Assembly (NCBI GenBank): GCA_947503925.1 | Contig: CANNFQ010000007.1 | Coordinates: forward strand, 124,001-188,000 | DNA length: 64,000 nucleotides | Source: an uncultured Paracoccaceae bacterium | GTDB taxonomy: Bacteria; Pseudomonadota; Alphaproteobacteria; Rhodobacterales; Rhodobacteraceae | Reading direction: 5' to 3' | In this document: positions 41,260 through 50,913 of the stretch, one piece after another | How positions within the stretch are numbered: position 1 is the first letter of the stretch | Layout: every line of letters starts with the position of its first letter | Notes under the pieces: model-generated | The model's database searches: none | Told to the model about the DNA's origin: nothing | Seen by the model: only the letters and a program-made list of their open reading frames with translations | Translations under genes and position numbers: made by a program

Positions 41260-44200
41260 ATGCCGGAATTTTTAGATGCGTCTGCATTAGAGTCGTTGTT
41301 CAATGATGTTGTTTCTGCCGTTTCGGACGGATTGGCCGAGGGGCTGGATGCCTTTCAGAAACTGACGGATTCTGCCGCCACGCAGGATTTTCAGGTGATC
41401 AATGATGCAGCCCTTGTGCTGGTCGGTCAGGTCGCCGATGCCACTGATATCGATACTGACTTTCTGACGGATGTCTTTAACAGTTGGGCAGAGGCGCTGG
41501 GTAACATCCCTGATGCATTTGCCCATATGGTGAGCCGTTTATCGGCGCAGTTTTCGCATTTGGCCGAGTTCTTCCGCGCATTGATGCAGGCACTTGTCGC
41601 AACGATTGACGATTTCGGGGCCTTCATGCTGGCCCTGACCCAGCATGTGATTGACGTCCCCGAAACGATCATGCGCGGCGTGCAGACTGTGCTTTTGCCG
41701 GTGTTTGCCATTGGTGCGGCCAGCTTTGGTGCCGATGATGCGGTTGGCGCGCTGTGGTTGTTGCTGGGCCAGACCGGAGGCGCATTGGGCCAAATGGCGA
41801 CCCCATTTGATATCGGTCTTGATCTGGTTGGGGTGTCGCCCCAGGCGCTGATGTCAGGCGCCTTTACCTTGCCGGTGGGTGTCTGGGTTGTGGCATTGAT
41901 GCTGGATGCGTTGCGGCAGGCGGGGGCGTTCGCCGACCTGCTGGCCGATACGCCAATTGGCAATGGGCAGTTGAATGCGGCGCTTGAACCGATTGTCGGG
42001 GCGGTCGCGGATTTCGTGACAGATTACATTGCAGATGTTGAAACTCTGCTGGAAGCCATCATCGCGGCATTGATCGAAGGGGCCGAGGCGAACCCTGAAC
42101 TGGAATGGCTGTTGCTTAAGCTTGGCCGGTTTACCCCTGTCGGTTTGTTCATGCTGGCTGTTGCCACGTCAATTAAACTGATCACCAGCCCCGCCCCCTG
42201 GGTGGATCTGATCCTGAATGAGGTGGAACAGGACCCGCGCTATAAGACCAAGCGTCTGGGGCGCCCCGACAAGGAAAACAAGTATATCGTCTTGTCCGAT
42301 ATTCACCGGGACGAGGATGGCGCGGCGCAAGCCCCATTTCGGTTGGGGTCCATTGACCATTTCCTGAACAATGCCGATGATTATCTTGCGTTGTTGCAGC
42401 AGTTGGACAGCGGTTTGGATGCCAATGGTGACCCGTGGAATTACACCATCATCGAGGCGGGCGATTGCGAAGAGATGTGGTTTCATGGCGATGTGTCGCA
42501 GTTAAGCCGGGCAACACCCCCTGCCATGTTGGGCCGGATCATCGACAGCCACAAAGAGATTTACGAGCTGTTGCGCAAGCTGCATGCTGACGGGCGCTAT
42601 TACAGGATCTATGGCAATCACGACAGCTATCTGCGCGACGTGGAAACCGAAGCGGTGTTGCGTGACTTCATGGAGGCTGATGGCGCTCCACCCTTTGAAA
42701 TTTATGATTTTATCATCGTTGAAGGTGTCAAGACGATGCATGATTTGCGCATCGATCTGGGTTTGAACAGCGCGCCTTATTCGGAACGCCTGCCACTCCT
42801 TATTACCCATGGCCATCAATGGGATTTCTGGAATTGCGACAGTAACAACATTCTGGGCAAGCTGGTGGTGACCTCTGTTGTCACGCCGCTGGATCAACTG
42901 GATGATCCGGTCCGTGACGTCGCTGGGATCGGATTGGCGGGCGTTCCGTTGATCAATTTCAAGCAGCTTGTGGGTGGGCTGCCGGTGTTGAATTCTTGGC
43001 AGAACTACGAACCCGCTGTTGCCATGCTCGATCATGTGCAGCACATGGATGACAATGATCGCGTCTTTACTGACGATATCATGTATTCCGAAACGCTTGC
43101 TTCCCTTATGGGCTTGCTGATCCCGGTTGATCCGGGTGCGGTTCCGGCACCGTCTGGTTTGCCCATTCCACTACCCGATGGTGTGACCCTGCCACCCTGG
43201 AGTTCGTTATGTATCGGGCACACGCATAATCCCCATAACATGCCCTATTACGATTTGAACGCGCTGCCGCTGCCGAAATCCATCCGGGAAAAGATGGATG
43301 CAGCGGCGGAGTTTGTTCTGGGACCGTTGGCAGAGCTCGGACCGCCAAAATTCCGCAGTTACTACATCAATACTGGTGTTTGTGGCTGGTATGACAACTG
43401 CTTCTGGGCGGTTGACTTGGGCAAGGAAGGTGGGTTTGAAGGCCAGCCCAAGCTGGTGAACTGGACTTGGAATACCCGGCTGGACAGGCCTAACCATATG
43501 GATTGGGAATTGCCGCATATCGACGGGCAAAGCCTGGCCGGTCTGTCATTTGATGATGTTAAAACAGCCATCCAGCCTTGGATTGAAGAAGGCCTAAATG
43601 TTGCCGATGATCTGCTGGGCCGCCTTTCCATTGGCGATGTTCTGGCCGCCGCGCAGCGTGACTGGGTGCCGCAGGACCTGAAAATCACGCTCGAGAATGG
43701 CAAGGGCGCGCTCGATGCGATGCTGGTACAGTTTGTCATTGGCCTGATGCGTGGAAAGGAGGCAAAATTTGCAGCTTCACTGCGCCTGCCCAAAGGCCTG
43801 ACGACAGAAATCGGTCATTTGCTCAAGCGCCGCTTGCCTTGCGCAAACCGGTCGCGCCGCAGATCACTTTGCGGGGCGATTGGCATTCTGGCCATCCGTC
43901 ACGGTGTTGCCCAATCTGGGCTGCGTGGTGCCGCTGTCGATCCTGTTGATGCGCAGGCGATTGCCGCGCTGATGCTGCTTGCCCAGCTGGTTGAGGTTAA
44001 GCGCGACGGGCTGGATATTGATATGTCGTTGCGGGGCGGGGTTGTGACGGCGCAGTTTTCCTTTGGCAAGGTGGCAGCGCAGCCGGCGCAACCCGCCCGT
44101 CTGCCGGGACTGGACCGGACCCGTCGCGTGCTGCCATCGCGCGGTTTGCAGATTGAAGCCTGCGCCGATGGCGATGCGAATGCGCCGCTTGGCGATTGGA

Positions 44201-46437
44201 CTGTTGAGTTGGAAACCCGCATCGGTGGGCGTAAAAAGGTTCTCGCCCGCGCGCGGCTGGACAAGCAAGGGCGCGCGACGCTTCTTGGGCTGGGGGCCGC
44301 GGATGGCAAGCTGATGCACGGTAATCGTGTGGTCGAAAAGGTGCGGTTGTCGCTTCTTGCCCCACCGGCGGCCAAGCGCGCCAAAAAGCCCGTTGTCAGT
44401 TTCCCGTTGGAAAAACTGCCAACGCGTGGCCCGTTGAAGCTGTCTGTCAGTCATGCGCAGCTTGAGGCGGCAGGTTTCTTTGGTGGATCGAAACTGCGTA
44501 GCGTGACCGACAAGCAAAAGGCGCTGTGCGACACGTGGAAGGAACGGCTGAAGCGTGATCCCCATGCCAAGGGTGACCTTTGCCTGCAGGACCTGATGTT
44601 TTCGATCATGGGGGCGGTCGATGCGCCCAAGACCCCGTTTGAAAAGCAATATGCCAAGATGCTGAAACCGCATCTGAAGGAATCGAAACAACGCAAAGCC
44701 GTGGCCGAATTTGCCCAGAAGCAGCGCAAGACATTAAAGGATTGTCTGGGCGTCGATTACGTGACCTGTGATGGCACCGGATCACTGGATGATCTGGGTA
44801 AACGTCTGATTGCAGATGATATCCGGCTGGACGGGCTGGTGAAATTCTTCGGCAACCCAACGCCCAACCCTTTGTTGGGTGACCGGATCATACAGGCGGG
44901 CCGTGGCCTGCCCGGACGTGCCTATCAACCCACCAAGGATTGCGAAGAAAGGCTGGTGTCAGGTGCACTGACAGATGCGGTGGCGGACCAGATCCGCGCC
45001 TTGCAGGAGGCAGGCGTCGTTGCGCTGGCCAAGCCCAGCATCAACCAGACCGTCATTTGGGACCCGGATATCGGCCAGGTCATCCGGCGCGGCGATATTC
45101 ACGACAAAGAGTTGAGCTTTTACGTTCCGTCCACGCCAACACCCGGGGCCGCGCCCGAGATGCAGGAGCATACCCAGAATATGGGTGTGTTCCTGAGCGA
45201 TCCGAATTGCGTTGTGCTGCTGCCCGATGCGGTGGCCGATGAGAGCCCGTCCCTTGGTGTGCCGCAGGCGATGATCGTCGATGTTGCGCCGGGGCAAGCT
45301 GTGACGGTGCACGGATCCGGTTTCGTCAATGACAAGGCCAAGATACGTGCCCACTTCCGCCCATGGCGCACCGAACTGGATGAGGGGCGGCTTGTGCCAG
45401 ACGATGACGCGTTGCCCGCCGATGGTTTTGCCGATCTAGAGGTGGCCGTTTGGGGGAATGCCCTGCCTGTCACCCAAGGCGTGCAGCCAACCGATTACAA
45501 CGGCGACAGCGTTGGTTTTATCTGGCCCGATGCGGCTAACGCGCCGGGGCTTTATGCAATCACGCTGGAAATGGCGAATATGTCCGAATTTCCAAGCTCA
45601 ATAACCGAAAAGGGCGATTGCGGTGTCGAGATTGGAAAAGAAGACGTGCTGACGCAGGTCGTCTTTTTCGCTGTCTTGCCGAAACCAGTCGCACCCCCAT
45701 TGCATTTGAATCTTGCGGATGTGGTTTGTGCTGACATCACCGATCCCGAAGGGTTCCTTGGCATTATCTGGCCTGATGATTTGAGCCTGGAAAGCACCAC
45801 TGCGGTGGGCCGTTTCGTCATTCCTGACGCTGGGGTGGGTGACGCCTTTTCCGATGATATTCCAGCCTTTACCGACGCGATGACGCATCTGATGGACCAG
45901 CCATCGACATGGACGGCGCAAATGCGGCTTTACCCCGAACAGCTGGGCGTGGGACAGTTGGAAGCTCTGGATTTCGTCATTGCGGAATTCCGGCTTTTTG
46001 AGGTCGATGGCGAATATGACCGGATGGTGGCCCGCTGGATTTATCTGGCCATTCTTCTGGCACTGATCGCCATAGCGCTGATCATCGCGGCGGCGGCCTT
46101 TGTGGCTGTTGCTACCCTTTTCCCCAACGGCATCGTGGTTGCTGGCAAGATCATCCTCATGGTTCTTAAGGCACTGTTTGGTGTTGGTATCCCGCTTTAC
46201 CTTGCCGCGATGGAGGCGAGTATCGCCACCATCGATGGCGCTGAGCTGATCATGCCCGGCAAGGTCGCATTCGTTGGGCAGGATCTGATGATTGCGCATT
46301 CAGAAGTGCGGTTTCACAGGTTGGCGCATCCTGATGCGGCCAGTCTGGATAGCCTGACCCAGCGGGAGGCGGTTTTCCAAAGTGATTTGTTGGGTGGTGA
46401 TTACACCGCGACGATCGAAATCCTGAACGAAGCATAA
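41260..46437 (+). CDS. Giant protein with a metallophosphoesterase domain and C-terminal membrane segments
   Basis: 1725 residues, with no close family that I can name. Residues 1-330 are helix-rich with hydrophobic patches (for example 200-215 and 295-310). A complete calcineurin-like phosphoesterase core follows: VLSDIH (D347, H349), AGDCEEMW (D402), YGNHDSY (N453, H454, D455), THGHQWDFW (H517, H519) and CIGHTHNPH (H654, H656). Residues about 870-1130 are basic, and 1130-1580 lack a recognisable motif. Two transmembrane segments lie near 1593-1621 and 1624-1650. The ATG at 41260 is used since an upstream TTG lacks support; no clear ribosome site is seen. Confidence 0.8.
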   Translation: MPEFLDASALESLFNDVVSAVSDGLAEGLDAFQKLTDSAATQDFQVINDAALVLVGQVADATDIDTDFLTDVFNSWAEALGNIPDAFAHMVSRLSAQFSHLAEFFRALMQALVATIDDFGAFMLALTQHVIDVPETIMRGVQTVLLPVFAIGAASFGADDAVGALWLLLGQTGGALGQMATPFDIGLDLVGVSPQALMSGAFTLPVGVWVVALMLDALRQAGAFADLLADTPIGNGQLNAALEPIVGAVADFVTDYIADVETLLEAIIAALIEGAEANPELEWLLLKLGRFTPVGLFMLAVATSIKLITSPAPWVDLILNEVEQDPRYKTKRLGRPDKENKYIVLSDIHRDEDGAAQAPFRLGSIDHFLNNADDYLALLQQLDSGLDANGDPWNYTIIEAGDCEEMWFHGDVSQLSRATPPAMLGRIIDSHKEIYELLRKLHADGRYYRIYGNHDSYLRDVETEAVLRDFMEADGAPPFEIYDFIIVEGVKTMHDLRIDLGLNSAPYSERLPLLITHGHQWDFWNCDSNNILGKLVVTSVVTPLDQLDDPVRDVAGIGLAGVPLINFKQLVGGLPVLNSWQNYEPAVAMLDHVQHMDDNDRVFTDDIMYSETLASLMGLLIPVDPGAVPAPSGLPIPLPDGVTLPPWSSLCIGHTHNPHNMPYYDLNALPLPKSIREKMDAAAEFVLGPLAELGPPKFRSYYINTGVCGWYDNCFWAVDLGKEGGFEGQPKLVNWTWNTRLDRPNHMDWELPHIDGQSLAGLSFDDVKTAIQPWIEEGLNVADDLLGRLSIGDVLAAAQRDWVPQDLKITLENGKGALDAMLVQFVIGLMRGKEAKFAASLRLPKGLTTEIGHLLKRRLPCANRSRRRSLCGAIGILAIRHGVAQSGLRGAAVDPVDAQAIAALMLLAQLVEVKRDGLDIDMSLRGGVVTAQFSFGKVAAQPAQPARLPGLDRTRRVLPSRGLQIEACADGDANAPLGDWTVELETRIGGRKKVLARARLDKQGRATLLGLGAADGKLMHGNRVVEKVRLSLLAPPAAKRAKKPVVSFPLEKLPTRGPLKLSVSHAQLEAAGFFGGSKLRSVTDKQKALCDTWKERLKRDPHAKGDLCLQDLMFSIMGAVDAPKTPFEKQYAKMLKPHLKESKQRKAVAEFAQKQRKTLKDCLGVDYVTCDGTGSLDDLGKRLIADDIRLDGLVKFFGNPTPNPLLGDRIIQAGRGLPGRAYQPTKDCEERLVSGALTDAVADQIRALQEAGVVALAKPSINQTVIWDPDIGQVIRRGDIHDKELSFYVPSTPTPGAAPEMQEHTQNMGVFLSDPNCVVLLPDAVADESPSLGVPQAMIVDVAPGQAVTVHGSGFVNDKAKIRAHFRPWRTELDEGRLVPDDDALPADGFADLEVAVWGNALPVTQGVQPTDYNGDSVGFIWPDAANAPGLYAITLEMANMSEFPSSITEKGDCGVEIGKEDVLTQVVFFAVLPKPVAPPLHLNLADVVCADITDPEGFLGIIWPDDLSLESTTAVGRFVIPDAGVGDAFSDDIPAFTDAMTHLMDQPSTWTAQMRLYPEQLGVGQLEALDFVIAEFRLFEVDGEYDRMVARWIYLAILLALIAIALIIAAAAFVAVATLFPNGIVVAGKIILMVLKALFGVGIPLYLAAMEASIATIDGAELIMPGKVAFVGQDLMIAHSEVRFHRLAHPDAASLDSLTQREAVFQSDLLGGDYTATIEILNEA

Positions 46438-46602
46438 CTGCCCGCGCCAGTGGCGGATGGTTTTCATAGAAAATTATCCGTCGGTGTCCGGACCTAAAGG
46501 GCTGCGCAGGAAATGATCCAGCCCGTCAGGATCAGACGACTTTTACCCGCAATTGCACGACATCTGGCCCCACGAACAAACCTAAAAAAGGATACAGGAA
46601 AT

Positions 46603-47154
46603 ATGTTCATTAATGCCAGCAAGACAAATCGTCGTCTTTCCAAACAGATCATGGTCAACGCGGTTTGCGCGGTCCTGGGTATGTCGGTTTTCGCCACGCT
46701 GCCCGGCGTCGTGGCCGCACAGGACATGTCTGGCTTTTATGGTGGTGTCACGGTTGGCCGCGAGATCGGTAAGGATGCCCCAAAGAAGCAGGATGAACCG
46801 TTTGGCGCATTCGCTGGATATAACTTTGACATGGGGACAGCCCTTGTCGGGGCCGAATTCGGCTATAACGTGGGTCGGGATGAGGCGCTTGAGCGTCCAA
46901 TGCACCTGAAAGGGCGCGTCGGCCTGCCGGTTGCCGGTGGTCTGCTTTATGGTACGGCCGGTATGGCCCGCGCTGATGCCGAAGCTGGCGGCACCGCCAA
47001 AGGCACAGTGTTCGGCGTTGGATACGATTATCTGATCGGCGAGAATATCATCCTGGGTGCAGAGTTCCTGCGCAGCCAGTACAAGGATGTCGGCCCCGCT
47101 GATGTGGATGTTGAATCGAACTCTGTCAGCCTGCGCGCTGGTTTCCGGTTCTGA
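46603..47154 (+). CDS. Outer-membrane beta-barrel protein
   Basis: 183 residues with a signal peptide ending near VVAAQD (about residue 33) and an OmpA-like eight-strand barrel signature: aromatic/alternating strands such as GFYGGVTVGREIG, GAFAGYNFDMGTALVGAEFGYNVG and GVGYDYLIGENIILGAEFLRSQY, ending SVSLRAGFRF with terminal Phe. The start ATG at 46603 follows AAGGATACAGGAAAT. It is separated from the giant protein by 165 bases and shares its strand. A function as a small porin or adhesion barrel is possible. Confidence 0.85.
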   Translation: MFINASKTNRRLSKQIMVNAVCAVLGMSVFATLPGVVAAQDMSGFYGGVTVGREIGKDAPKKQDEPFGAFAGYNFDMGTALVGAEFGYNVGRDEALERPMHLKGRVGLPVAGGLLYGTAGMARADAEAGGTAKGTVFGVGYDYLIGENIILGAEFLRSQYKDVGPADVDVESNSVSLRAGFRF

Positions 47155-47166
47155 TTGACCAGGATC

Positions 47167-47193
47167 ACCGCCTGCAACCTGTTTGCAGGCGGT
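47167..47193. repeat. Strong stem-loop between convergent genes
   Basis: ACCGCCTGCAA pairs perfectly with TTGCAGGCGGT around CCTGT (11-base stem). It sits 13 bases after the barrel gene stop and 15 before the convergent AraC stop. There is no T-run on either side, so it might serve both transcripts as a stabilising end. Confidence 0.6.
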
Positions 47194-47207
47194 GGCAACC
47201 GGGTATG

Positions 47208-48413
47208 TCAGGCCGCCGCGACCTTGCATTGTGCCGTTTTGAACGCCTTGGGCGTTGTGCCCATCTCGCGCTTGAACGCGGTGTAGAAAGAGGATCGGGA
47301 GTTGAAGCCCACCTCATAGGTCACATCAAGAATAGAGGCAGAGGTGGTTTGCAGCAGGATCGCCGCATCCTTGATCCGCCAGGAATTGACATAGTCGAAG
47401 AAGTTCTTTTCCAGCGTGGCGTTCAGCGTCTGCGACACATGATTGGAATTCACACCAACATGCTGCGCCAGATCCCACAAGGACAGGCTCGGGTCACGGT
47501 ATAGCTTATCCTTTTGCATTGCCGTTTCAATCTTGGCAGCGATCCGTTTCGCTTGATCGGCACCAAGGGCTGAGCGTTCATATTTGCCTGCGTTTTCGGT
47601 GATTGGTTGCGGCGTCGTGGTCGGTGGTTTGGCCTGCTGGTGGCGCAACAGGCCTGGTTTTTGGCGCGACCCCCAGATTCCAATGACCCAGATGATCGCC
47701 AGATCAAGAATGCCTTCGACAAAATTGGCAAGCTCGTAACCAGCGCCGCCCAGATCAACACCGAAAAAAGTGTCCGGCAAATCCATGAAACCCCAGATGA
47801 TGGAAATTGCGGCTAAAAAAACGATCCAGTAGATCCATGTCAGCTCGCGCCCTTCCGTCGTTGCAAACAGGTCCTTGACCCGTGCCTTGTAGCGCCGCAG
47901 CAAAAGCACGACAGCGACGAGATAGGCGATGATCACCGCATAATAGAGGAAGGTCATGGCCAGTCCAAACGGGGCCAGAATGAGAACCCAGACCGGTAAA
48001 TTTGCGATGATCTCAATCTCTGCAATGTAGAATGTCGGGCTGAACAGTATGAAGATCAGCACCAATATGGCCACCAACAGATGCGGCAACGCATGCAACA
48101 GCTTGTTCTGGATCAGCGGTACATCATCTTCAACGGATAGCCCGCGCAGGAACAGCCAGAAGAAGAAAGGTTGCAGGAACATAAGTGGTGCCATGCCGAT
48201 TGCCATCGGCCATGTGACCCGCATTACACCTGGCCCCGGCCACGTGTTGCTGATGAAGGATGGCAAAAACAAGATCGCATTGACCACAAAGAACAAAGCC
48301 AGCGGGATATAGACCCGCTGGTTGCGTTGGCGCAGCAGCAACATATTCGCGCAGTAAAGCGAAACGGCGAACTGACAGGCCTCTAGCGTGATAATCAGAT
48401 GGCTGTCATTCAT
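47208..48413 (-). CDS. Membrane-anchored AraC family regulator
   Basis: 401 residues. Six to seven hydrophobic segments fill residues 1-250 (near 6-23, 35-54, 67-90, 110-130, 145-165, 188-205 and 225-245). After a linker comes an AraC-type double helix-turn-helix domain: LSLWDLAQHVGVNSNHVSQTLN, then ASILDVTYEVGFNSRSSFYTAFKREMGTTPKAF at about residues 350-390. This architecture lets a membrane sensor regulate transcription directly. Start 48413 is preferred over the ORF end at 48506. It may regulate the neighbouring barrel protein or giant protein (inference). Confidence 0.9.
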   Translation of the reverse strand: MNDSHLIITLEACQFAVSLYCANMLLLRQRNQRVYIPLALFFVVNAILFLPSFISNTWPGPGVMRVTWPMAIGMAPLMFLQPFFFWLFLRGLSVEDDVPLIQNKLLHALPHLLVAILVLIFILFSPTFYIAEIEIIANLPVWVLILAPFGLAMTFLYYAVIIAYLVAVVLLLRRYKARVKDLFATTEGRELTWIYWIVFLAAISIIWGFMDLPDTFFGVDLGGAGYELANFVEGILDLAIIWVIGIWGSRQKPGLLRHQQAKPPTTTPQPITENAGKYERSALGADQAKRIAAKIETAMQKDKLYRDPSLSLWDLAQHVGVNSNHVSQTLNATLEKNFFDYVNSWRIKDAAILLQTTSASILDVTYEVGFNSRSSFYTAFKREMGTTPKAFKTAQCKVAAA

Positions 48414-48517
48414 GGCTTTGCGATGGCCCCACATGCAAGTGGCTTTTCCTGACCGCATAGCGATAGACAGGCTGTTTTGCCAGTGTGGCCACGGCAGGCG
48501 CGGCACCTTGTTTCGGG

Positions 48518-49099
48518 TCAGTCGCCAAGTCTGTCATGCTGTATCCTCAGGCTCATCTGGCACAGTTCGGTCGAACCGATTTGTTTTGCGATCAAGGGTG
48601 GCAGCGCGATTTGTAGTTGCACCGTTTGCATCATTTGCTGGGCAGAGCTGACCCGCAGGGCAGTGTCGATCCGCGACTCGATCCGCCCCATGAAGGTTTG
48701 TTCGGTCTCGCGTATCCCGCCGTTCCATTGATTGGTATCCATGCGCCACCAGCGCATTTCCGTATCGACAAGCGTGTTCAGGTCCGCACTGCTTAGCGGT
48801 CGGGAAAAGGTCACGAAACGCGCCCCCCCTTGATTGGACAGCGCTTCTGCCTCGATCTCGGCCTGCATGTCGGGGCTGCATCCGCTTGCTTGTTCAACGG
48901 TGACAATCGATTGCCATTGCCCGTCTTGCGGCTGAATGTCTGCGGTTTGTGCTGTGGTAACAGACGCGGTGCTGATCCCGAAGGCGGCGGCGAACAGGGC
49001 CCGCGTACCAGCATTGCACATATGCATGACAAGCCAGATCGTTTTGCCCCTGCTCGCCGGGTGGGTTGCGTGAGTGGTGTGGTGTTCTGCGACGGTCAT
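48518..49099 (-). CDS. Exported hypothetical protein
   Basis: 193 residues from the ATG at 49099, which has AAGAG upstream. The hydrophobic region RALFAAAFGISTASVTTAQTA near residues 33-53 looks like a signal peptide whose true start may be at 49027 or 49021. The remainder contains two cysteines in conserved-looking positions (GCSPDMQ and TELCQMSL), suggesting a disulfide in the periplasm, and a DUF3617-like arrangement is possible. I do not recognise the family. It lies just upstream of the AraC gene on the same strand. Confidence 0.65.
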   Translation of the reverse strand: MTVAEHHTTHATHPASRGKTIWLVMHMCNAGTRALFAAAFGISTASVTTAQTADIQPQDGQWQSIVTVEQASGCSPDMQAEIEAEALSNQGGARFVTFSRPLSSADLNTLVDTEMRWWRMDTNQWNGGIRETEQTFMGRIESRIDTALRVSSAQQMMQTVQLQIALPPLIAKQIGSTELCQMSLRIQHDRLGD

Positions 49100-49366
49100 T
49101 TTGATGTCTCTTGATTGGGGTTGGTTAGCTGAATGGACGGCACCGGGTCGTCCGAACGTATCGGGACGGACAGTTTTTGGCCGTATCCGGGGTGTGGCTG
49201 GATCAGCCTTGCGCGCCTGACAGGTGCATTTTGTACTGTGATTGTTGGGGTTTTGGTGTCATGCCTGCTCTCTCCCGGTGATTGCCGTGATTAAGCATTC
49301 CGCATGGAATCGCAGATGTCGTCCGACCCTGCCTGCGAGGAAAGAAATTTGCTCTGGGGACGTCGC

Positions 49367-50095
49367 TTAGCCGTCGACCGACCGGCGAAACAGCTCCTGT
49401 CCATAGGCTGATGACAATTGCCCGGATCGCAAATCCGCGACATCGGTTGTTTCTTCGATCCGCCCGGCCCGCAGGATCGCCAACCGGTCACACAGAAAGC
49501 TGACAACCGGCAAATCATGCGTCACCAGCAGAAAGGTCAAACCTTTTTCTTCGCGCAGGGCTTTGAGCAGGTTCAGGATCTCGGCCTGTACGCTGACGTC
49601 AAGCGCGCTGGTCGGTTCGTCCAGCAGCAGCACTGGTGGATCAAGCATCAGAGCGCGCGCGATGGCGACCCGCTGACGCTGCCCGCCCGACAACTGATGC
49701 GGCAGGCGAAACCGGAACCGCCGCGATAGTCCCACCGCATCAAGCATGTCCAGAACCCGCCGGTCCCGGTCGGGGATGCCGTGGATCGCCAATGGTTCAC
49801 CCAGCGTGTCATCAATGGTGCGGCGGGGGTGCAAGCTGCCATATGGGTCCTGAAACACCATCTGCACCTTGCGGGCCAGGTCGCGTTTTGACCCGGCCCC
49901 TTGTGGCGCATCCATGATGTCCAGATCGCCCTGCCAGGATTTCAGTTGCCCTGCCAGCGCCTTCAGGATCGTGGATTTGCCAGACCCGCTTTCGCCCACA
50001 AGGGCGAAGCTTTCACCCTTTGCCACCTCAAAGGACACATCATGCAAGACCTGCGTCTTGGCAAAGCTGACGGACAGGTTGCGTACACTGATCAT
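49367..50095 (-). CDS. Peptide ABC transporter ATPase (DppF type)
   Basis: 242-residue ATPase. Walker A GESGSGKSTILKALAG, signature LSGGQRQRVAIARALML, Walker B VLLLDEPTSALDVSVQ and the H-loop VTHDLPVV are all intact. The short length without a C-terminal oligopeptide extension is typical for the second ATPase of such importers. It overlaps the previous ATPase by 4 bases and is the last gene of the operon. Confidence 0.95.
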   Translation of the reverse strand: MISVRNLSVSFAKTQVLHDVSFEVAKGESFALVGESGSGKSTILKALAGQLKSWQGDLDIMDAPQGAGSKRDLARKVQMVFQDPYGSLHPRRTIDDTLGEPLAIHGIPDRDRRVLDMLDAVGLSRRFRFRLPHQLSGGQRQRVAIARALMLDPPVLLLDEPTSALDVSVQAEILNLLKALREEKGLTFLLVTHDLPVVSFLCDRLAILRAGRIEETTDVADLRSGQLSSAYGQELFRRSVDG

Positions 50096-50913
50096 AAAGC
50101 TGTCCGGTCCAGTACCGGCAGGCGGTCACGGCTTTCGTCGATCCGGGGCAGGCTGGCCACCAGACCGCGCGTATAGGGGTGCTGTGCCTTATAGAGCTGT
50201 CCGGCGCTGATTTCTTCGACAATCGCGCCTTGAAACATGACCAATATCCGGTCGCACCACCGCGACACCATATTCAGATCATGCGAGATCAACATCAGCC
50301 CCATCCCCCGCCGTTTGACCAGATCATCAAGGATATCCAGCACCTGACCGCGCACCGATACATCCAGCGCACTTGTCGGTTCATCGGCGATCATCAAGGC
50401 CGGTTCCATGACCACCATCATCGCAATCATCACCCGCTGGCCCATGCCACCTGACACCTCATGCGGGTACAGGCGTGCGACCCTTGCGGGATCATCGATG
50501 CGCACGGCCGTCAATGCATCCAGCATGCGGGCGCGACGCTGCCGTTTGGTCAATGCGCCATGAACGGCCATTGCTTCTTCGATCTGGGGCCCGATACGGA
50601 TGACAGGGTTGAGGCTGAATTTCGGGTCTTGCAGGATCATTGACATGCGCGCACCCCGCAGCTTGCGCAGCGCGGTTTCCGGCAGGTCGCGCAGGTCGAC
50701 CCCATCGAATGTCAGCACATCCGCCGTCACCTGCCCGGGCGTTGCGATTAGCCCCATGATGGCGCGGCCCGTCATGCTTTTGCCCGATCCGCTTTCCCCC
50801 ACGATCCCCAGCCTTTCGCGCCCCAGATCGAATGACAACCCGCGCACGACCTCAACCGGACCGTGGTCAGAGGGGAAGGTGACGCGCAGGTTTTTGACCG
50901 AGAGCAGGCTCAT
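50092..50913 (-). CDS. Peptide ABC transporter ATPase (DppD type)
   Basis: 273-residue ATPase with Walker A GESGSGKSMTGRAIMG, signature VSGGMGQRVMIAMMVVME, Walker B LMIADEPTSALDVSVRG and H-loop ISHDLNMVSRW. The C-terminal oligopeptide region AQHPYTRGLVASLPRID is the landmark of DppD/OppD-type ATPases. It overlaps the permease start by 4 bases. ATG at 50913 is used since the frame to 51024 would conflict with the permease. Confidence 0.95.
   Translation of the reverse strand: MSLLSVKNLRVTFPSDHGPVEVVRGLSFDLGRERLGIVGESGSGKSMTGRAIMGLIATPGQVTADVLTFDGVDLRDLPETALRKLRGARMSMILQDPKFSLNPVIRIGPQIEEAMAVHGALTKRQRRARMLDALTAVRIDDPARVARLYPHEVSGGMGQRVMIAMMVVMEPALMIADEPTSALDVSVRGQVLDILDDLVKRRGMGLMLISHDLNMVSRWCDRILVMFQGAIVEEISAGQLYKAQHPYTRGLVASLPRIDESRDRLPVLDRTAL

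Noticed and set aside
41260..46437. Giant gene as an RTX adhesin or repeat toxin
   Set aside because: No GGxGxD repeats, no signal peptide and no tandem repeats were seen; the identifiable domain is an enzyme core.
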